The notes: a model not told the origin generated them from the sequence alone. A stretch of DNA of 64,000 nt from Sycobia sp. Sy_11 (GCA_018907035.1 JACCIC010000208.1:839501-903500); one strand, 5' to 3'. Numbered from the stretch's first letter, positions 9,960-22,529 are shown. A program made the numbers and translations.

Positions 9960-12545
9960 ATAATATTAGGTACACAATACCAAGATTAAAATTGAATTGA
10001 TAATTAAACAATATGATACGAGAAAAGCAAATGTGAGAATCAGCCTGAATTAAGTACATAAAATAAAACACTCCATTTAATGCTGATTATAAATTAACAC
10101 CGATTACTGATACATACTAAGTTTAAAAGCAAGTCTTGCGAAGTGTAACGCACTTCGTGTGAATAATAATATCGAATTCATCATTGATTTAATAGAGAAA
10201 TTGTATATTACCCGATACCTATGTTTATGAATAATACTGCAATAGTGCAGGTGCCAGGAAGGTTTTTGTCGCCGATGGAAATCCAGTCAGTCAACGAAGT
10301 TTTCCATGGTGTACTTTAATGCATGAGAGTTTTTTTGCGTAAAATTGTTGTTCAAAAAGATATTAACAAATTAAAGGCTCCAAACGTTGCGGAAACGGAA
10401 TCTCGAACAAGAATCGTATTTTAAACCTGTAATTTTTGTTGTATTTTTTTCTAGAAATCGGTTCTAGGAATATTGTTAATTTAGTAACTATAGTTTGCAT
10501 AGTTGTAAACGGCGCCGAAACCTGCTTACTTCTTGCCACTTTGGTTTAACTGCGAATTTCAAGAATTAGTATGTTACATTTTGAAACTAAAGCAATAATC
10601 AATCGAGGCCATCCCATAATAGTAGCATAAAATGTTATTCATAGTAAGCTTTGACTATTTCAATAAAAAAGTTATCAAAAATGAATTTTTTATTTGTTTA
10701 AAGCTAAATTTGACTCCCTTGTTTCAAAATAAAAAAAATAGACAGAATTATTCCTTGCTTTATAGCGAACAATTTTATGTATTATAAATTTTGATTACTT
10801 TCATTGGTTATCGAAAAATAAGCATTGAAGTATGCGATTGCTCGTTACCATGTTCAGTGCCCATCATGCTGTCCTTATCTAATACCGTGCCTAGCCTGAA
10901 AATGTGCGATTGCACGCTTCGATTGCTTTTTTTCACGCTCCAAAGCTTATTTCTCGCGTACCAATGATGGTAATCGAACTTTACAATACAGAAAATTATT
11001 CGTTACTGTTTGAAAAAGTGTAAAATAGCATCTTCATTATGATTAAATTACTTCTGCCTGCAATAACTAATGAAAAATCTAAATGTGAAATAAAAGGACA
11101 AGAAGACTTGAAAAATAAAATGCGAAACACGGTTGAATACCAAAACGAAAATGTCTAGTGAAATTGAGTAGACTAAGAAATATAATTTGAGCCGGCGCCA
11201 AAGGACACTTTTAACAAATTAAAAGTGCTTGGAAGGTTTGAAAATTCGCACGTCAGAGACCAAGAGAAATTTGAAATTATTCCTCAAAAGTACGTGATAA
11301 GCGCGTGTGGATATATTCACATGAAAGTGAGAAATAGTGAAGTTATTGTTAATTAGAGCCAACCAAACTGTCTGTACTTAAGCGCTAATGATGGATAGTC
11401 GAGTTGCACGTGTAAAAGATAAAGGGTTGCGGCCTAGGGATCGATAGCCGTACTAATATACCGAATGTACGTTTACCCGTGGTAACTGCATATGAATACA
11501 ATATGAGCATTTCTCGAACTGCATTAATTTTATTTACCTTAGTAGAAACGAATAGTATTTATTAGTTTTCCGAACAGTTATAAAACAATCATTCTGTAAA
11601 CTTTATTCGTTATATTTTGAAATAAAGGTCATATTCAGGCATAAACTAGTAAGTTCTTTTTTTTATCATTTTTCTAAGTTAAACAGTCAGAACTTACTGT
11701 TTATAACATTTTATACTAACATTTGGAGATAAACTTGATTAATTATTGCTTTCGCTTCAAAATGAGACATATTAAGTCTAGAAATTACTAGTAGAACCGA
11801 AGATGGAATATAAATAGGAATAAATACGAATCAGGATCGTACGTAAACATATAAAATAGTTACTAAATTAATAATAACTTCAGTTCTTATACAAATTTTT
11901 TATTTCTTCAAAAATTAGCTCATTCATAGGAAAAAATGCAACAGGTCAAAAATACTATTTTTGTTGGAGATTCCGTGTCCCCAGTGTTTTAAGCATTTAA
12001 TTTTTTAACTTAAAAACATTTGCATGTGCAATCAAAATACGCTATAGGATATTCGCAACCACAGGGAAGAGATTTAAATATTCTATTTAAAATTTGATCA
12101 ATAAAAATGTTAAATATTATAACTTAATTAGAATCATTTATTAAGAATAAGTTATTAAAAATAATATACAAGAAATGGAGAACCTAGAAACGGTATAAAC
12201 ATATTGATATATAATTTTTAGACCACACTTAGAAACTCACCAAGCCGGAATTTCTTCCTCCGTATTATTTTAAAATGATTTATTAAACGATATCAAAAAT
12301 TAAATTGAATTATTAAAACACTTAACTTTAATTGTTTTGAAACAAGTTCAATTTTTAATTCCCTTTTACATATATTAAATTCTACTGTTTTAATTTATTT
12401 AAATACCAGTTTAATATCGTTTTTAATTATTTTTAATCGAGCTCCGATTTTTTAATTGAATGATTTTTTCATTTTGTGGGGTCTTTGATATGTGGGAAAC
12501 CTGGCACGTGCTCTAATTGCCCATATGTAAATTCGACGCGGATTT
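9960..12545. other. Long A+T-rich stretch without recognisable gene
   Basis: No family match on either strand. Slightly GC-richer patches occur near 10240-10330, 10840-10960 and 11180-11480; on the minus strand 10990-10810 keeps a ~50-codon open frame without recognisable motif. If the CARP gene continues to 3370, its missing exon should lie here or between 3566 and 6200, but I could not find it. A strong donor-like CTTG/GTGAGT occurs on the minus strand near 12240 with no convincing exon before it. Confidence 0.5.
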
Positions 12546-12615
12546 TTTAAATTACTAGATGTATTAACAGAATACATGTAAAAGCGAAATATAACAGATA
12601 AAATAATTTTCTCAC

Positions 12616-12875
12616 CTGAAAGAAATAACAGACTATGGCTAGTTGTAATTTTTTGAAAATCGAAGAACTTTCCTTCTTGTCATTGGTATGAAAACATATT
12701 TCATGAATTACTTGAAGTTCGAGAGCATACCGAACATAATCAATACTATGCTCACTTCCGTCTACGTCACCTCGACCCCAGCGAAATACTGCAGCACAGA
12801 ATTGATAGTTTTCAAGTAATGGGCCGCCTTGCACATACGGCATCCAATTATTTGCCCAATAGCAGAAGAGTATTA
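12616..12875 (-). CDS. Carbonic anhydrase-related protein, internal exon
   Basis: An 86-codon exon with a good acceptor (CATATAG before 12875) and a strong donor (CAG/GTGAGA at 12616/12615). It enters in phase 1 (two bases, TA) and leaves in phase 0. Motifs in order: PYVQGGPL, AAVFRWGRGD, GSEHSID, RYALELQVIH and LAIVCYFFQ, all in the order and spacing of alpha-carbonic anhydrases. In active enzymes FHWG carries two zinc histidines and ELHLVHW the third; here these positions read V, R and Q, so zinc binding and CO2 hydration are almost certainly lost. Some CARPs are known as non-catalytic members of the family. The preceding exon at 36366-36638 ends with a single G, which with this TA makes the valine of NNGxTV. 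A simple catalytic carbonic anhydrase is excluded by the ligand changes. Confidence 0.8.
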
Positions 12876-12879
12876 CTAT

Positions 12880-13733
12880 ATGATTAAATGCTTACTATTT
12901 AGCTATCATTGATGAATGATTTCAGTAATTATTAAATTTTATACTAGAATAAAAGAAATATTAACAACTTAAACCCTTCGAATTTAATAATACTTTACGC
13001 AGTCCATTTCTCTGTTTTTTCTCCTTTATTATTTAAATTTATTGATGAAACCTAACGCTGAAAGCCTGTAGAATAAGAAATATTAAATTACGTCCATAGT
13101 GTATTTTTATTTGCAGAAATCATAAAAATATTAGGTATAAAAAATATATAGCCACTTGTTAGACCAGGTTGGACCCGCTACCGATGTCTCTGCCGTGCCG
13201 AGGTTCCCTCCAAAGACCGAAAAGGCGAGGGAGGACGAAAAATCTTCTATCCTGTCTAATCCATGTATGTGCATTAAGGCACGGACCAATATAGAAGTCT
13301 AATAAGAGTACATCGATAATATTCTCAGACCTAGTGATCAAATATTTCAAATTTGAATTCTCCAATTTGTAATATCACCTGAGATGTAAATACACTTTGC
13401 TACATATAACCATTTTTGGTCGTCTAATAACTAGACAAAAGCTTGTTTTCATTCTCCATATGTTCCAATACAAGTGCGTGCAATTGCTTGGTTAGTAGTA
13501 TGTGCAATTCAGGCTGGGCAGGGACTGCCTATACGACACCCTGACAGGCTTTATGATTTCAGTTCAAGCATGTTCATTTATATATGAACGCTAGTCCCTC
13601 ATAAAGCACTTTATAAAATAAACTGGTGTATAAATATTGAATTTCTAGTTATCTTGTTCTTATCCATTGATAAAAATATTAATAAAGCCTTTAGCCTTGT
13701 AAATATAGTGACTCTGCCCTGTTGATATTAACA
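12880..13733. other. Non-coding stretch with a GC-richer patch
   Basis: A+T-rich except about 13160-13290, which has a balanced composition but no recognisable protein or RNA. No splice-bounded exon could be supported. Confidence 0.5.
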
Positions 13734-13735
13734 TA

Positions 13736-14472
13736 CGAGGGTGGATTGATAAGTTTCCGGCCTGATCAAGAAAAACAACGTTTTTAAGAATTTTTTTTTA
13801 TTTCTCAACATAATCTCCTCCAAGGCTGATACATTTCTCATAGCGGTGTTCTGATCTAGTAATGCCATCTCTATAGATTGATTCGTCAAGCTCTTCAAAA
13901 TACCCATTTACAGCTTCGATTACTTCTTCATTGTCCGCAAATCTCTTACCGCCAAGCCGCTTTTTGAGGTTAGGAAACAGATAATGGGGCTAGGTCTGGA
14001 GAGTAGGGAGGGTGCGGCATCAATTCAAATTTCAGATCGTTGATTTTAGCCATCGCAACGATTGACGTGTGCGCTGGTGCGTTGTGTGATGAAACAAGAT
14101 TTTTTTTTCGTCAGATGAGGTTGTTTAATTTTTACTTCGTAGCTCAAACGTTGCAATAAGGCTGCGTCGTATTGACCAGTGATAGTTTTACCCTTTTCAA
14201 GGTAATTAATGTATATAATACCTCTTGCATCCAAAAAAGTTAACCCCTTCAAATAAAAGTATTTGATGACAGTACAATTTTCCAGCTTTTCCATTGTTAC
14301 GAAAAACACAGAGGCATGTTGTTCAGCGTGCTCTCAAACCTAAACTAACATGGCGATCGGACTGAAACTATAGCTACAAGCTATCTAAGGATGGTATTAT
14401 AGAACGCCACCTCAATGTAGACCTCGTAGCGTCATCTCTTGATCAGGCTGGAAAATTATCAATCCACCTTCG
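13736..14472 (-). mobile_element. Internally deleted mariner (family C)
   Basis: A 737-bp element with ~36-bp TIRs differing at three positions (left begins CGAGGGTGGATTGATAAG) and TA duplications at 13734-13735 and 14473-14474. On the minus strand a transposase start (MEKLENCTVIKYFYLKGLT) is joined directly to the second-half segment FLDARGIIYINYLEKGKTIT, so about 180 residues including the first catalytic aspartate have been removed without losing frame. Beyond that, ITQRTSAHVNR replaces the normal HQDNAPAH region and the tail is frameshifted. Such short copies with good ends can be mobilised in trans if a full copy exists elsewhere; that is inference. Confidence 0.88.
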
Positions 14473-14612
14473 TATATTATATGTATCATTATCATATATA
14501 ATCCATGATAATCAGTTTTTACATAGATATCGAGAAAGAAGGAAAATAGATCAGTGAACTACAGTCCAAAAATAAGACTGTTCTATTTTCTAAACTATTC
14601 AAGAACGTATTG

Positions 14613-14613
<1 letters not shown>

Positions 14614-14646
<33 letters not shown>
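14614..14646. repeat. (TA)n microsatellite
   Basis: Uninterrupted TA dinucleotide run of about 33 bp. Confidence 0.95.
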
Positions 14647-14649
<3 letters not shown>

Positions 14650-15579
14650 GCACCTCAAGATTCATGAATATTTTCATCAAATTTATCTGGTATATAGTGA
14701 TAATAAATATTAATATATTCTATACTAATTAAAGTACTTGAAGTACGGATATGAATAATTGTTTCTGTAGGCATAAATAATGCACCAGGGCGTTAATATT
14801 TTACATGAGAAGTTGGCTATGAAAAAATTGTCTGACGTTAAAATACCAACTGTTTACGTCCACTTTCGTGTGCCGGGGTGACGTATCGCTCATCTTTATT
14901 CAATGGAGCTAATATGGGGGATACGGCTAAACTACAGTAATGGTCTTTCAGGATAGGATCAAACGAGATTTTGACATAACGGGCTTGGTGCACCCGAGAG
15001 TTACTGCTGCTGAGACTGGGAAATTGACGCTTACTTCCTGATTACCTCAAACCCGTTATAAGTGGTTCAGCAACCACCGACAGTCAAGTACTCTATAAAA
15101 ACTCTAATCTTAGGTCGGAGACAGTTGCGATAAGGAATGCATCGTTCTAAAGAAAAATATGAAGAGCCATTACAAATGTCAGAGATATTTTTATATCGCC
15201 CGTAAATAAAAATTTTGTCCACCGAACGGGCTGCAAAGCGACTAAATGATTAAAAATAAGAAGAAGGTCGGAGACGAAAATTAGGAGGTAGATAATAGGA
15301 AGGATAGGAGGCCTAAAGACAAGGTCCAAACTGCAGAGAGGGAACCGCAAAAAACGGATATGAGTAAAACAAGAGCCCGCAAAACGCCACAGTTAAGACT
15401 CACAAAGGCCAGTGACTCCAGGGTCACCACTCAGGCAGCAGGAAAGACAAGGCTATTGACTGGCGACAAATTTGGAATGAACAGGAAAGTCCCTCCTCGG
15501 GGATTCGGACTGCGCACGAGACTGGTATTTGGGGATGGGCATATCTCCTGGGCGGCTATAGCAGTCCCCAATCCGAAAG

Positions 15580-16050
15580 CGAGCGTGGTAAAATTAAATA
15601 CCTCATAAATACACATTTTGCAGAAGCGGAGGTGAGGTTGTATTCTTTATCGATGTATGTGGTCAGTGGATAATTCCAGCTGAGCCATGAAATAGTGGTG
15701 CACCTTATACACCTAAATAAGGTGCTGCACGCACTTCCGGGGAGGATCGTGCTAATTATTGTCGATTCCAATGCCAGGTCCCCCCTGTGGGGATCTGATC
15801 GCACCAACCGCAAAGGGAAGGAACTAGAAAATTTTAGAGCGCAGTGGAATCTCAGGATTTCCAATGTGCCAGGTAGTATCGCTACCGTCTCCAACGAAGT
15901 TGGAGAAGGAAATGTGGAGTTAACTCTTGTCTCCACGATTCTCGAGACCCTCATTACAAGATGGGCCGTTAGAGACGACTGGACCTTGAGTGATTATAGA
16001 ACAATCACGTTCCACCTTAATGGAGCAGGCATACCTGCAAGCACATAGGC
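15580..16050 (+). pseudogene. LINE endonuclease domain remnant
   Basis: In the open part (15695-16048) the motif DSNARSPLWGSD identifies an exonuclease-endonuclease-phosphatase type nuclease, followed by GKELENFRAQWNLRISN and a region around NVELTLVS and DWTLSDYRTITF, where the conserved S-D-H of active copies reads S-D-Y. The domain's first part (VVKLNTS, YVVSG) can be read in other frames upstream to 15580. It would nick target DNA in an intact LINE; here frameshifts and the S-D-H change break it. Confidence 0.75.
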
Positions 16051-16599
16051 TGCAAATCAGGGACAAAAGCTAAAGCGATACTTCACACAGAAAGCGAACT
16101 GGGATACTTTCTGCGCTGTACTTGAGAATAAATGGGACCAGGTCCCTAAAGAAATGCCCGCGCCAAAAATGAAGACTATCGAGAGAGTTCCCGCATTGAC
16201 AGCCACTTTGAGAAAAGCGTGCAATGCTGTCATACCGAGGAGTGCGGTAGCTTTAGGAGAGTTCCCTGATGAAATCCTGAATTAGATAGTATGAAAAGGA
16301 CTACAAATCGAGCCCGTCGAGTATTCCAGAAAAAGCGTGATCCCGCTATACGAGAGCAGCACAAGAAAGAATACAAAGCGGCCAGAAAGGAGTAGACTTA
16401 GGCATACCAAGAGCCCAAATGAAAAGACTTTGACACAGTGAGGTGTAATCAGAACCGTTGGGCCATTGCTTACCGAATATAAGTAGGTAATCTGTCTATT
16501 AAGAAAATTGCATGCAACATCCGTCTGGATCAAGACACCTGCACGACAGACTGGATGAGTACTGCTACAGCGGTATTAAAAACCCTGTTCACTCCAGAA

Positions 16600-17440
16600 A
16601 ATATACAGGATGAAATGCTAGAACAAGAAGATATGAGATACTTGACCAACACCCTCCGGCCCAGGACGGCAGAGAGTGAATTTAATTTCGCTCAGTTGGA
16701 TCAGGCCTTGGCCAAGATGAAGCTGGATCTGACAGTTTCGACTTGGCCATTATTCGAACAGCACTAGCGACCATCAGGCAGGTCATCGACTGATCAATAT
16801 ATACATCTCGTGCTTGAGGTCTTTCCCAATGAGTGCAAGGTCGGCCAAGTGGTCGCAATTCGAAAGGGCGAAGACAAAGAACTGGAGATCCCTTGGTTCT
16901 ACAGGCCCATTTGCTTATTACCAATACTTGGCAAAGCCCTTGAAGCTCTAATACTAAACAGACTAAATACGATCATAGAAACACAATTATCTTCAAGACA
17001 ATATGGCTTTAGGAGAGGGCGATCCACTGAGAATGCCATAGTTCAATTTTGTAGGTCTGTGAGTGAATCGAGTAGAAAATATGTTCTGGCAATTTTCCTG
17101 GACATTAAGGACGCCTTTGACAATATCTGGTATCCCGCTGTATTAATAGCATTGAAAAGCAAAGCATATCAACTTCACCCAGGCCAACTTCACCCGAAAA
17201 TCCCCCCTCTGATTAAGATCGGCAGCTCGAGGGTGAAGAGATTTAAAAGCCTGAGATACTTTGGAATCTATTTCGACCAACATCTAGAAATCGCGTGCCA
17301 TTTGAAAGCAGTGCAACCCAAATGTATGGATTTATTTAACAGGATTGGACGCCTGGCAAGATGGGAATGGGGCCATAAATTTAAGGCGCTTAGTATTATC
17401 TATACCGGGCTCTTCACGCCTATCGCTGTATAGGCAGCGG
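16600..17440 (+). pseudogene. LINE reverse transcriptase with palm deletion
   Basis: The readable part starts FPNECKVGQVVAIRKGED, passes through PICLLPILGKALEAL and RQYGFRRGRSTENAI (RT motifs 0-2) and reaches motif A as FLDIKDAFDNIW. About 15 codons later the sequence jumps to SLRYFGIYFDQHLEIACHL, which belongs after the catalytic YxDD box in R1-type RTs. Motifs B, C and D are therefore missing and the protein could not polymerise. The downstream frame (to 17433) corresponds to the thumb/connection segment; the zinc-knuckle tail follows after further shifts at 17790-17940. Confidence 0.8.
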
Positions 17441-18199
17441 CAGATTGCAAGGTTTGATGTGTGTTGAACAGCAACACAAGTTGTCAAGTATTCAAAGACA
17501 TGCGCTCATTAGAATTACCGGTGCATACAGGTAACACCTTGACAGATGCACTAACAGTGATAGCGGGAAAACTCCCCATCGTGCTAGAATGCAGACGTAA
17601 AGCGGAACTGTACGCAAACCGTAAAAATGCAGCGGCACTTGAGGACGAACGTCATACAGCGCGAAAGATATCAGAAAAATACCTTCATGACTGGTAGGAA
17701 ATCTATGATATCTGGACAAAACGTAAACTGACACATTCTTACCTACACAGTGTCAGAGATAGGATTGAGGCGGACTGAATTGGACCGTCGCGATGGTTAA
17801 TCCAATTCCTCAACGGACATGGATACTTCGGGTCTGATCTCTCTCGCTTCCATCTGACAGAGAGGGCGATAGGTGCTCACGTGGGGAGGCGGACACACCA
17901 GAGCACGTCCTGACGATCTGCACTATACACCGTTCTACAAATCGCAATAAGAACTAACCAGTCTATACACTGGTTAGCAACTCTAGTCTGTATTAATAAG
18001 GTGCCATAAACAGTGATTCAGAACCCTCTAGAAACTGGATGTCTACAAAAGTCGCAATAATGTATAGAGCTGTAGCTAAAAGAAAAGTTCAGAAAAAATG
18101 AAAAGTTTTGGAGCACAACCGGCCGATATAGCGAATGGTAGGTGCGGCCAGATATATTTATGTGTAATAAAGCATTACTGAGCGACCTTTTTTTTTATG

Positions 18200-18952
18200 A
18201 AAAAATTGTCGACCTAATGGGTGCCGCGATTGCTCATGGTAGACAACAAGCGGAAGCAGCTGTTAACTTCGTAGCAGTGTTTGGAACAATTTAAGCGAGA
18301 GCCGAAGGACTCTGTGCGTTGAGTTGCCATCGTTAATGAAACCTGAATTCATCATTACACACCAGAAATTAAGCAACTATCAGATAATGGATTTCTCGCG
18401 GTGAATCTGCTCCAAAGAAGACGAAGACGGTCCCACCAGCCGGAAAGCTCGTGGCGACGATTTTTTTGGATGCGAAGGACATCATTCTGACGGACTTTTT
18501 AGAAAATGAAAGAACGATCACTGGGCAATACTGCAGTGAGCTATCTGACCACTTTGAAAAAAAATTGAAGGAGATACGGCCACATTTGGTGAAAATTGCA
18601 CCAGCATATTCATCTGGAGTTGTCAATACCAAACTGCATGAATTGTGTTATCAATTACTACCACACCTCCTGTATTCACCCAATCTGGCTCCTAGCGACT
18701 TCTTCTTGTTCACTAACATGAAGAAATGACTCGCGTGAAAAGAATTTTGCTCAAACGAGGAAGTCATCGCCGAGACAGCGGCTTATTTTGGAAAGTTTGA
18801 AAAATCTTTTTTTTTGGAGGGCTTAAAAATGGCCAGAACATTGGGAGAAGTGTATCTTTCTAAAAAGGAATTATGCTGTAAAAAAAAATTTTTCTAAAAA
18901 ATGGTGTCATTTTTAATACGGGTACTTGTTGAACTGCCCTCGTATATACGCT
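18200..18952 (+). pseudogene. Mariner relic (family D), 5'-truncated
   Basis: Plus strand. From about 18290 frames read REPKDSVR and ETWIHHYTPEIK-like residues (first catalytic region), then KVMATIFWD-like sequence; the open part 18451-18729 reads IFLDAKDIILTDFLENERTITGQY and ends YSPNLAPSDFFLF, keeping the third aspartate while the second-aspartate motif is lost (IAPAYSSG). The right end CTCGTA preceded by an inverted TTCAACAAGTACCCG-type TIR lies near 18930-18952. No left TIR is visible. Inactive. Confidence 0.7.
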
Positions 18953-18959
18953 ATTATTA

Positions 18960-19540
18960 TATACGAATTATATGACAGCGTGTCCAGATCGCCAACAATT
19001 GATAATAACTCATATATTTATTTATATAATTAGTTGATACTAATAAAATTGAAATAGCAGTTTTGCAGAGTTCTATAGTTTATCATACCCAAAATAGCGA
19101 AATTCACTGCATATAAGCATGAATTGACTTTTTGTTTTAACTAAATACTTTTCAATAAAATCGTTTTATAGTAATTAGTTCAAAGATCTTGCTGTTATGT
19201 ATTTATATTATGGTATTGATCGAAGGAATAAGATCTCACAACAGTAAACACTGGCAGATATTATAGTATATTATGTTATATTATAGTTATTTAATTTTTT
19301 TTCTATGTTAAAATATTTATAGATAGAGTTCTTATATTTCAGGTGCTATACGTAACAACAACAAAATACATTATTTTACAAAAATCTTGTTAAAATTTTG
19401 AAAATGTCATGACAATCATGTTAGCAATACAGTAATAATTAGTTTTCGAACTCATGTTGGAACATTCGCTTTTTTTAGATAATTTTGTGAATAATATTCC
19501 CTTCCTATGTAAGTTTTGTAATAGCGCGAGCGTAGTGAAT
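18960..19540. other. A+T-rich stretch without recognisable gene
   Basis: Nothing recognised; the frame from 19454 only becomes transposase-like after about 19550. Confidence 0.5.
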
Positions 19541-19544
19541 CTCA

Positions 19545-20575
19545 CGAAAATAAAACAGAGAAATTCAGAGCAACGTTGCGGGATAAAATTTTGTGCGAAA
19601 CTCGGGGAAACCGTGACAGAAAATTATGAAAAAGTGCTCAAGGTGAATGGTAGTGATATCCTGAGTCGTAGTCAGGTGCTTCGGTGGTCTTCTGATTTTA
19701 AAAAAGGCCGTGAGAGCGTCAAAGACGAGGCGTGGAGCGGAAGGCCAATTCAAGTGCGAACCGACGCGAATGTGTAGCGCGTCCGCGCCCTCATTCGTGA
19801 AGACCCGCGAGTAACCATTCGAATATTGGATGACGAGTTGAATATTAGCCGGGAAACAGTTCGAAAGATTTGAAAAAAAGCTGTATGCCAACATGGTACC
19901 GAAGAACCTTTTAGATGAGCAAAAAGCCCACCGAATGAATATCGCTCAAGATTGTATCGAGCAGGTTGAAAGTGCTCCTACTCTTCTCGATCGAGTTATT
20001 ACTGGTGATGAAAGTTGGTTCTCTCCATATGACTCAGAAACTAAATGACAAAGCCAACAGTAACTGTCACCTGGAGCACCAAGGCCAAAGAAGGCGAGAA
20101 TGAGCGAGTCCAAAGTGAAAACCATGTTCATTTGATTCTTCAACAAGAAAGGGAATGTTCACTATGAATTTATACTACCTGGACAAACCGTAAATCTAGT
20201 ATTCTCCCGCAATGTGCTCGTCACAATGCGTTTAGTGTTCTCAGTTTTTAGCGTGTAAAAGCATCGCAACGTTACCACACCACCCTATTCACCGGCAATG
20301 TCTCCCTGCAACTTTTCCTATTTCCCCATTTGAAAACATTTGTCAAAGGTCGACATTTTGATTCCGTAGAAGACATCCAAGAATCTGTGACGAGGGTACT
20401 GGGAGAGGTCCCACAAGAAGTGTTCCAGAATTGTTACGAAAACTGGAATACTCACTGGAATAAAAAAAATAGATGCGGGAGGGGGCTACTTTGAAGGGAA
20501 CGTAGGGATGTACCTTAATTTTTAAATATATTCGATTTTTAAATTTTGTCGCATTACTTAATTGTTTGACCTCGT
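19545..20575 (+). pseudogene. Mariner relic (family E)
   Basis: Plus strand. Opens with IKFCAKLGETVTENYEKVLK and SRSQVLRWSSDFKKGRESVKD (first helix-turn-helix), then after a stop VRALIREDPRVTIRILDDELNISRETVRKI (second). First aspartate region reads VITGDESWF in a shifted frame near 20000. The second-aspartate segment is deleted near 20230; the tail resumes with KGRHFDSVEDIQESV and QEVFQNCYENW. The right end near 20574 reads as an inverted CGAGGTCAAACAATTAAG followed by TA; the left TIR was not found. Inactive. Confidence 0.75.
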
Positions 20576-20978
20576 AGAATAAATATTAATTAGTAATTAT
20601 AATTACGACAATCAGTATTGAAAATAGACGAAGTAGAAATCAATGTAAATTTTTGGATCAACTGAAGGAGTTTACTGCCCACAAAATGTTATTGTAAATT
20701 AACTTCAACCGTCTGGAGAATCCTTCCACTGCTGTGGACGAAGATTTGATTATTGCAGGCATTTATTTATAGTCTAGAGTGATATTCGTGATGTGTAATT
20801 ATAGTATGTATTTATAATATGTACCTGAAAGTGCACAATTTAGAAGATAATAATTTGTAAATATATTTTTAAAAAGCTGATGCGATATACAGTAAAATTA
20901 GTGTAGATTAAATTATTAACAGTATTTTACTTATAGTATTTGTACATATATTTTTATAAATAATAGTAATACAATAGA

Positions 20979-21106
20979 CATTATTTTATTAATCAATATT
21001 TTTATCGGCCTTACAGTCTTTATAATATAATATATTAGCTAAAATAATGACAGTCAGACTGTTCCAGTTTATGTTCATCCCCGTAAAATCTGAAATACCA
21101 ATTAAT

Positions 21107-21137
<31 letters not shown>

Positions 21138-21476
21138 TAAAATAAAAATAAAAAGAAAATAATAAATAAAAAAAAATAAAAAGAATAAAAGTAAATTTAG
21201 AATTACTTTAGTGTCCTAAGGTAGTGGAGCAGACAGGTTGTTCTTTACTAACGTAGAATATTACTTTTATTATTTTTATTTTATTTATTATTTTATTTTT
21301 ATTTTTAATTTTTAATATAATTTATTTTAGTAATAAGTTTTATTTCAGTTCCTACTGGGGTGAACATAAACAAGGACAGTCTGACTGTCATTATTTTAGC
21401 TAATATATTATATTATAACGACTGTAAAACTGATAAAAATATTTATTAATTAAATTCAGAACAGTCGACATAAGTA
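20979..21476. mobile_element. Foldback element, copy A
   Basis: About 500 bp with two long inverted arms: 20979-21110 and 21340-21476. Each arm holds a TTATCGGCCTTACAGTC-type segment, TATATTAGCTAAAATAATG, the palindrome GACAGTCAGACTGTC (the left copy ends GTTCC), and TTTATGTTCATCCCCGT. The centre is AAAAT/ATTTT simple sequence plus a short unique part with TTCTTTACTAACGTAGAATA. The right edge ends near CAGTCGACATAAG, also seen in copies D and E. No coding capacity. Confidence 0.8.
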
Positions 21477-21479
21477 CAG

Positions 21480-22525
21480 TTTTTAATTCTAATAGACATT
21501 AATAATCATTTAAAATTCAATGAAACTTTTTATACCATGAAAAAGTTTTCATGCTCATTTCTGAAACTAAAAGTATCATTTCTGTATTAATATTATTATT
21601 ACTGTAATATGAAAGCATCATTTCTGATAACAATATCTTATGGATAATATTATAGATTAAGGAAAAACCATTTACAATTTTTTCCTTTGTTTGTAAGTGA
21701 AGAATCAGAAAATAACGTAATTATAGTTAATTGTAAAATTTTAACATCCAAATATACTTAATGGCATTGAAGGTAGTTAACATTGAAACATTTCCCAAGA
21801 AAGATAACAGATTGAAATTGCATTATCTTTGGCAATGAAATTTAAATTAGATTTTTTGTTGTTCTGATCCAACTAGAAATGACAATAACCATTCTACCTT
21901 TCCTTTATATTCTTCACACGCAGTAATACTACAATCTGTAGTACCTTAATGAACAGTATCTTTTAAGTCTCATCGTATTCTTATTAGAATAGGTTCATGC
22001 TTCATATGAACTATTTGTTTGTAATCTTTGACAAAGTTCAAGAGCAGACTAAGAGGAATAGACACATTCAAAATTAATTACTGTACATCGATTACTGTTC
22101 TGGTTCTTTCGTCGTTGCCTACTCAACCTGCATTTTCAAGCATCATAATTTCATTAGTAATGAGTACAATTCAATCTTACTAAACTCCAACACTACTCAA
22201 TCCTATATTTTTATTTTTGTCTATTTCGACATCATTGATTTCACAGCGGATTTCTTCAAATAGTCTACAATAGGTTTTTTCAATTTTCTACAGATATTAT
22301 AGAACTACATAGTAATACGAAGCAGAGTTCTCGATCTTGAATTCAAATACGAACTTTATACTTGTTATTGAAGTTTGGAGATGAGCATTGTTGGCGTATG
22401 TGAATTTAATAATAAGTAATTGACTCATCGAATATTAACGATCTTCTAGACTTTCCAGGAACGGAATGTTCTATCATGTTAACGGTTTCAACTTCTTTGG
22501 TTGATTGACGTTCAATTGACATATG
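21480..22525. other. A+T-rich stretch without recognisable gene
   Basis: No gene, RNA or repeat recognised on either strand. Confidence 0.5.
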
Positions 22526-22529
22526 TGTG

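Larger units (their letters stand above)
6214..9960 (-). mobile_element. ZMYM1-like hAT relic, split by a mariner
   Basis: A decayed hAT-superfamily element of the group whose protein is often annotated zinc finger MYM-type 1-like. Coding similarity runs on the minus strand from about 9950 down to about 6300, interrupted by the mariner at 7829-9105. The left edge carries TAGGGTTGGAGAGCCTGGGG and a nearby GGGGGCCCT, which look like the GC-rich end typical of this hAT group. No matching inverted end was found on the right near 9960-10550, so the right boundary is uncertain. Confidence 0.7.
14860..18130 (+). mobile_element. R1-like non-LTR retrotransposon, decayed
   Basis: About 3.2 kb of balanced-composition DNA in A+T-rich surroundings. 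In order on the plus strand: a GC-richer 5' segment (14870-15350), a frame near 15360-15608 running into the start of ORF2, an endonuclease remnant (15580-16050), a poorly conserved linker, an RT remnant with an internal deletion, and a C-terminal zinc-knuckle segment near 17790-17940. The order endonuclease, RT, zinc knuckle is that of the R1/TRAS group. No poly-A tail or target-site duplication is clear. Boundaries are estimates. Confidence 0.75.

Noticed and set aside
10200..10420. Candidate missing CARP exon
   Set aside because: All minus-strand frames were checked; none shows the YxTYxGSLTTPPC pattern or suitable splice sites.
11380..11480. Possible rRNA fragment because of balanced, structured-looking sequence
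   Set aside because: No recognisable conserved rRNA word beyond chance.
15431..15954. Minus-strand frames opposite the LINE endonuclease
   Set aside because: Shadows of the plus-strand LINE coding region.
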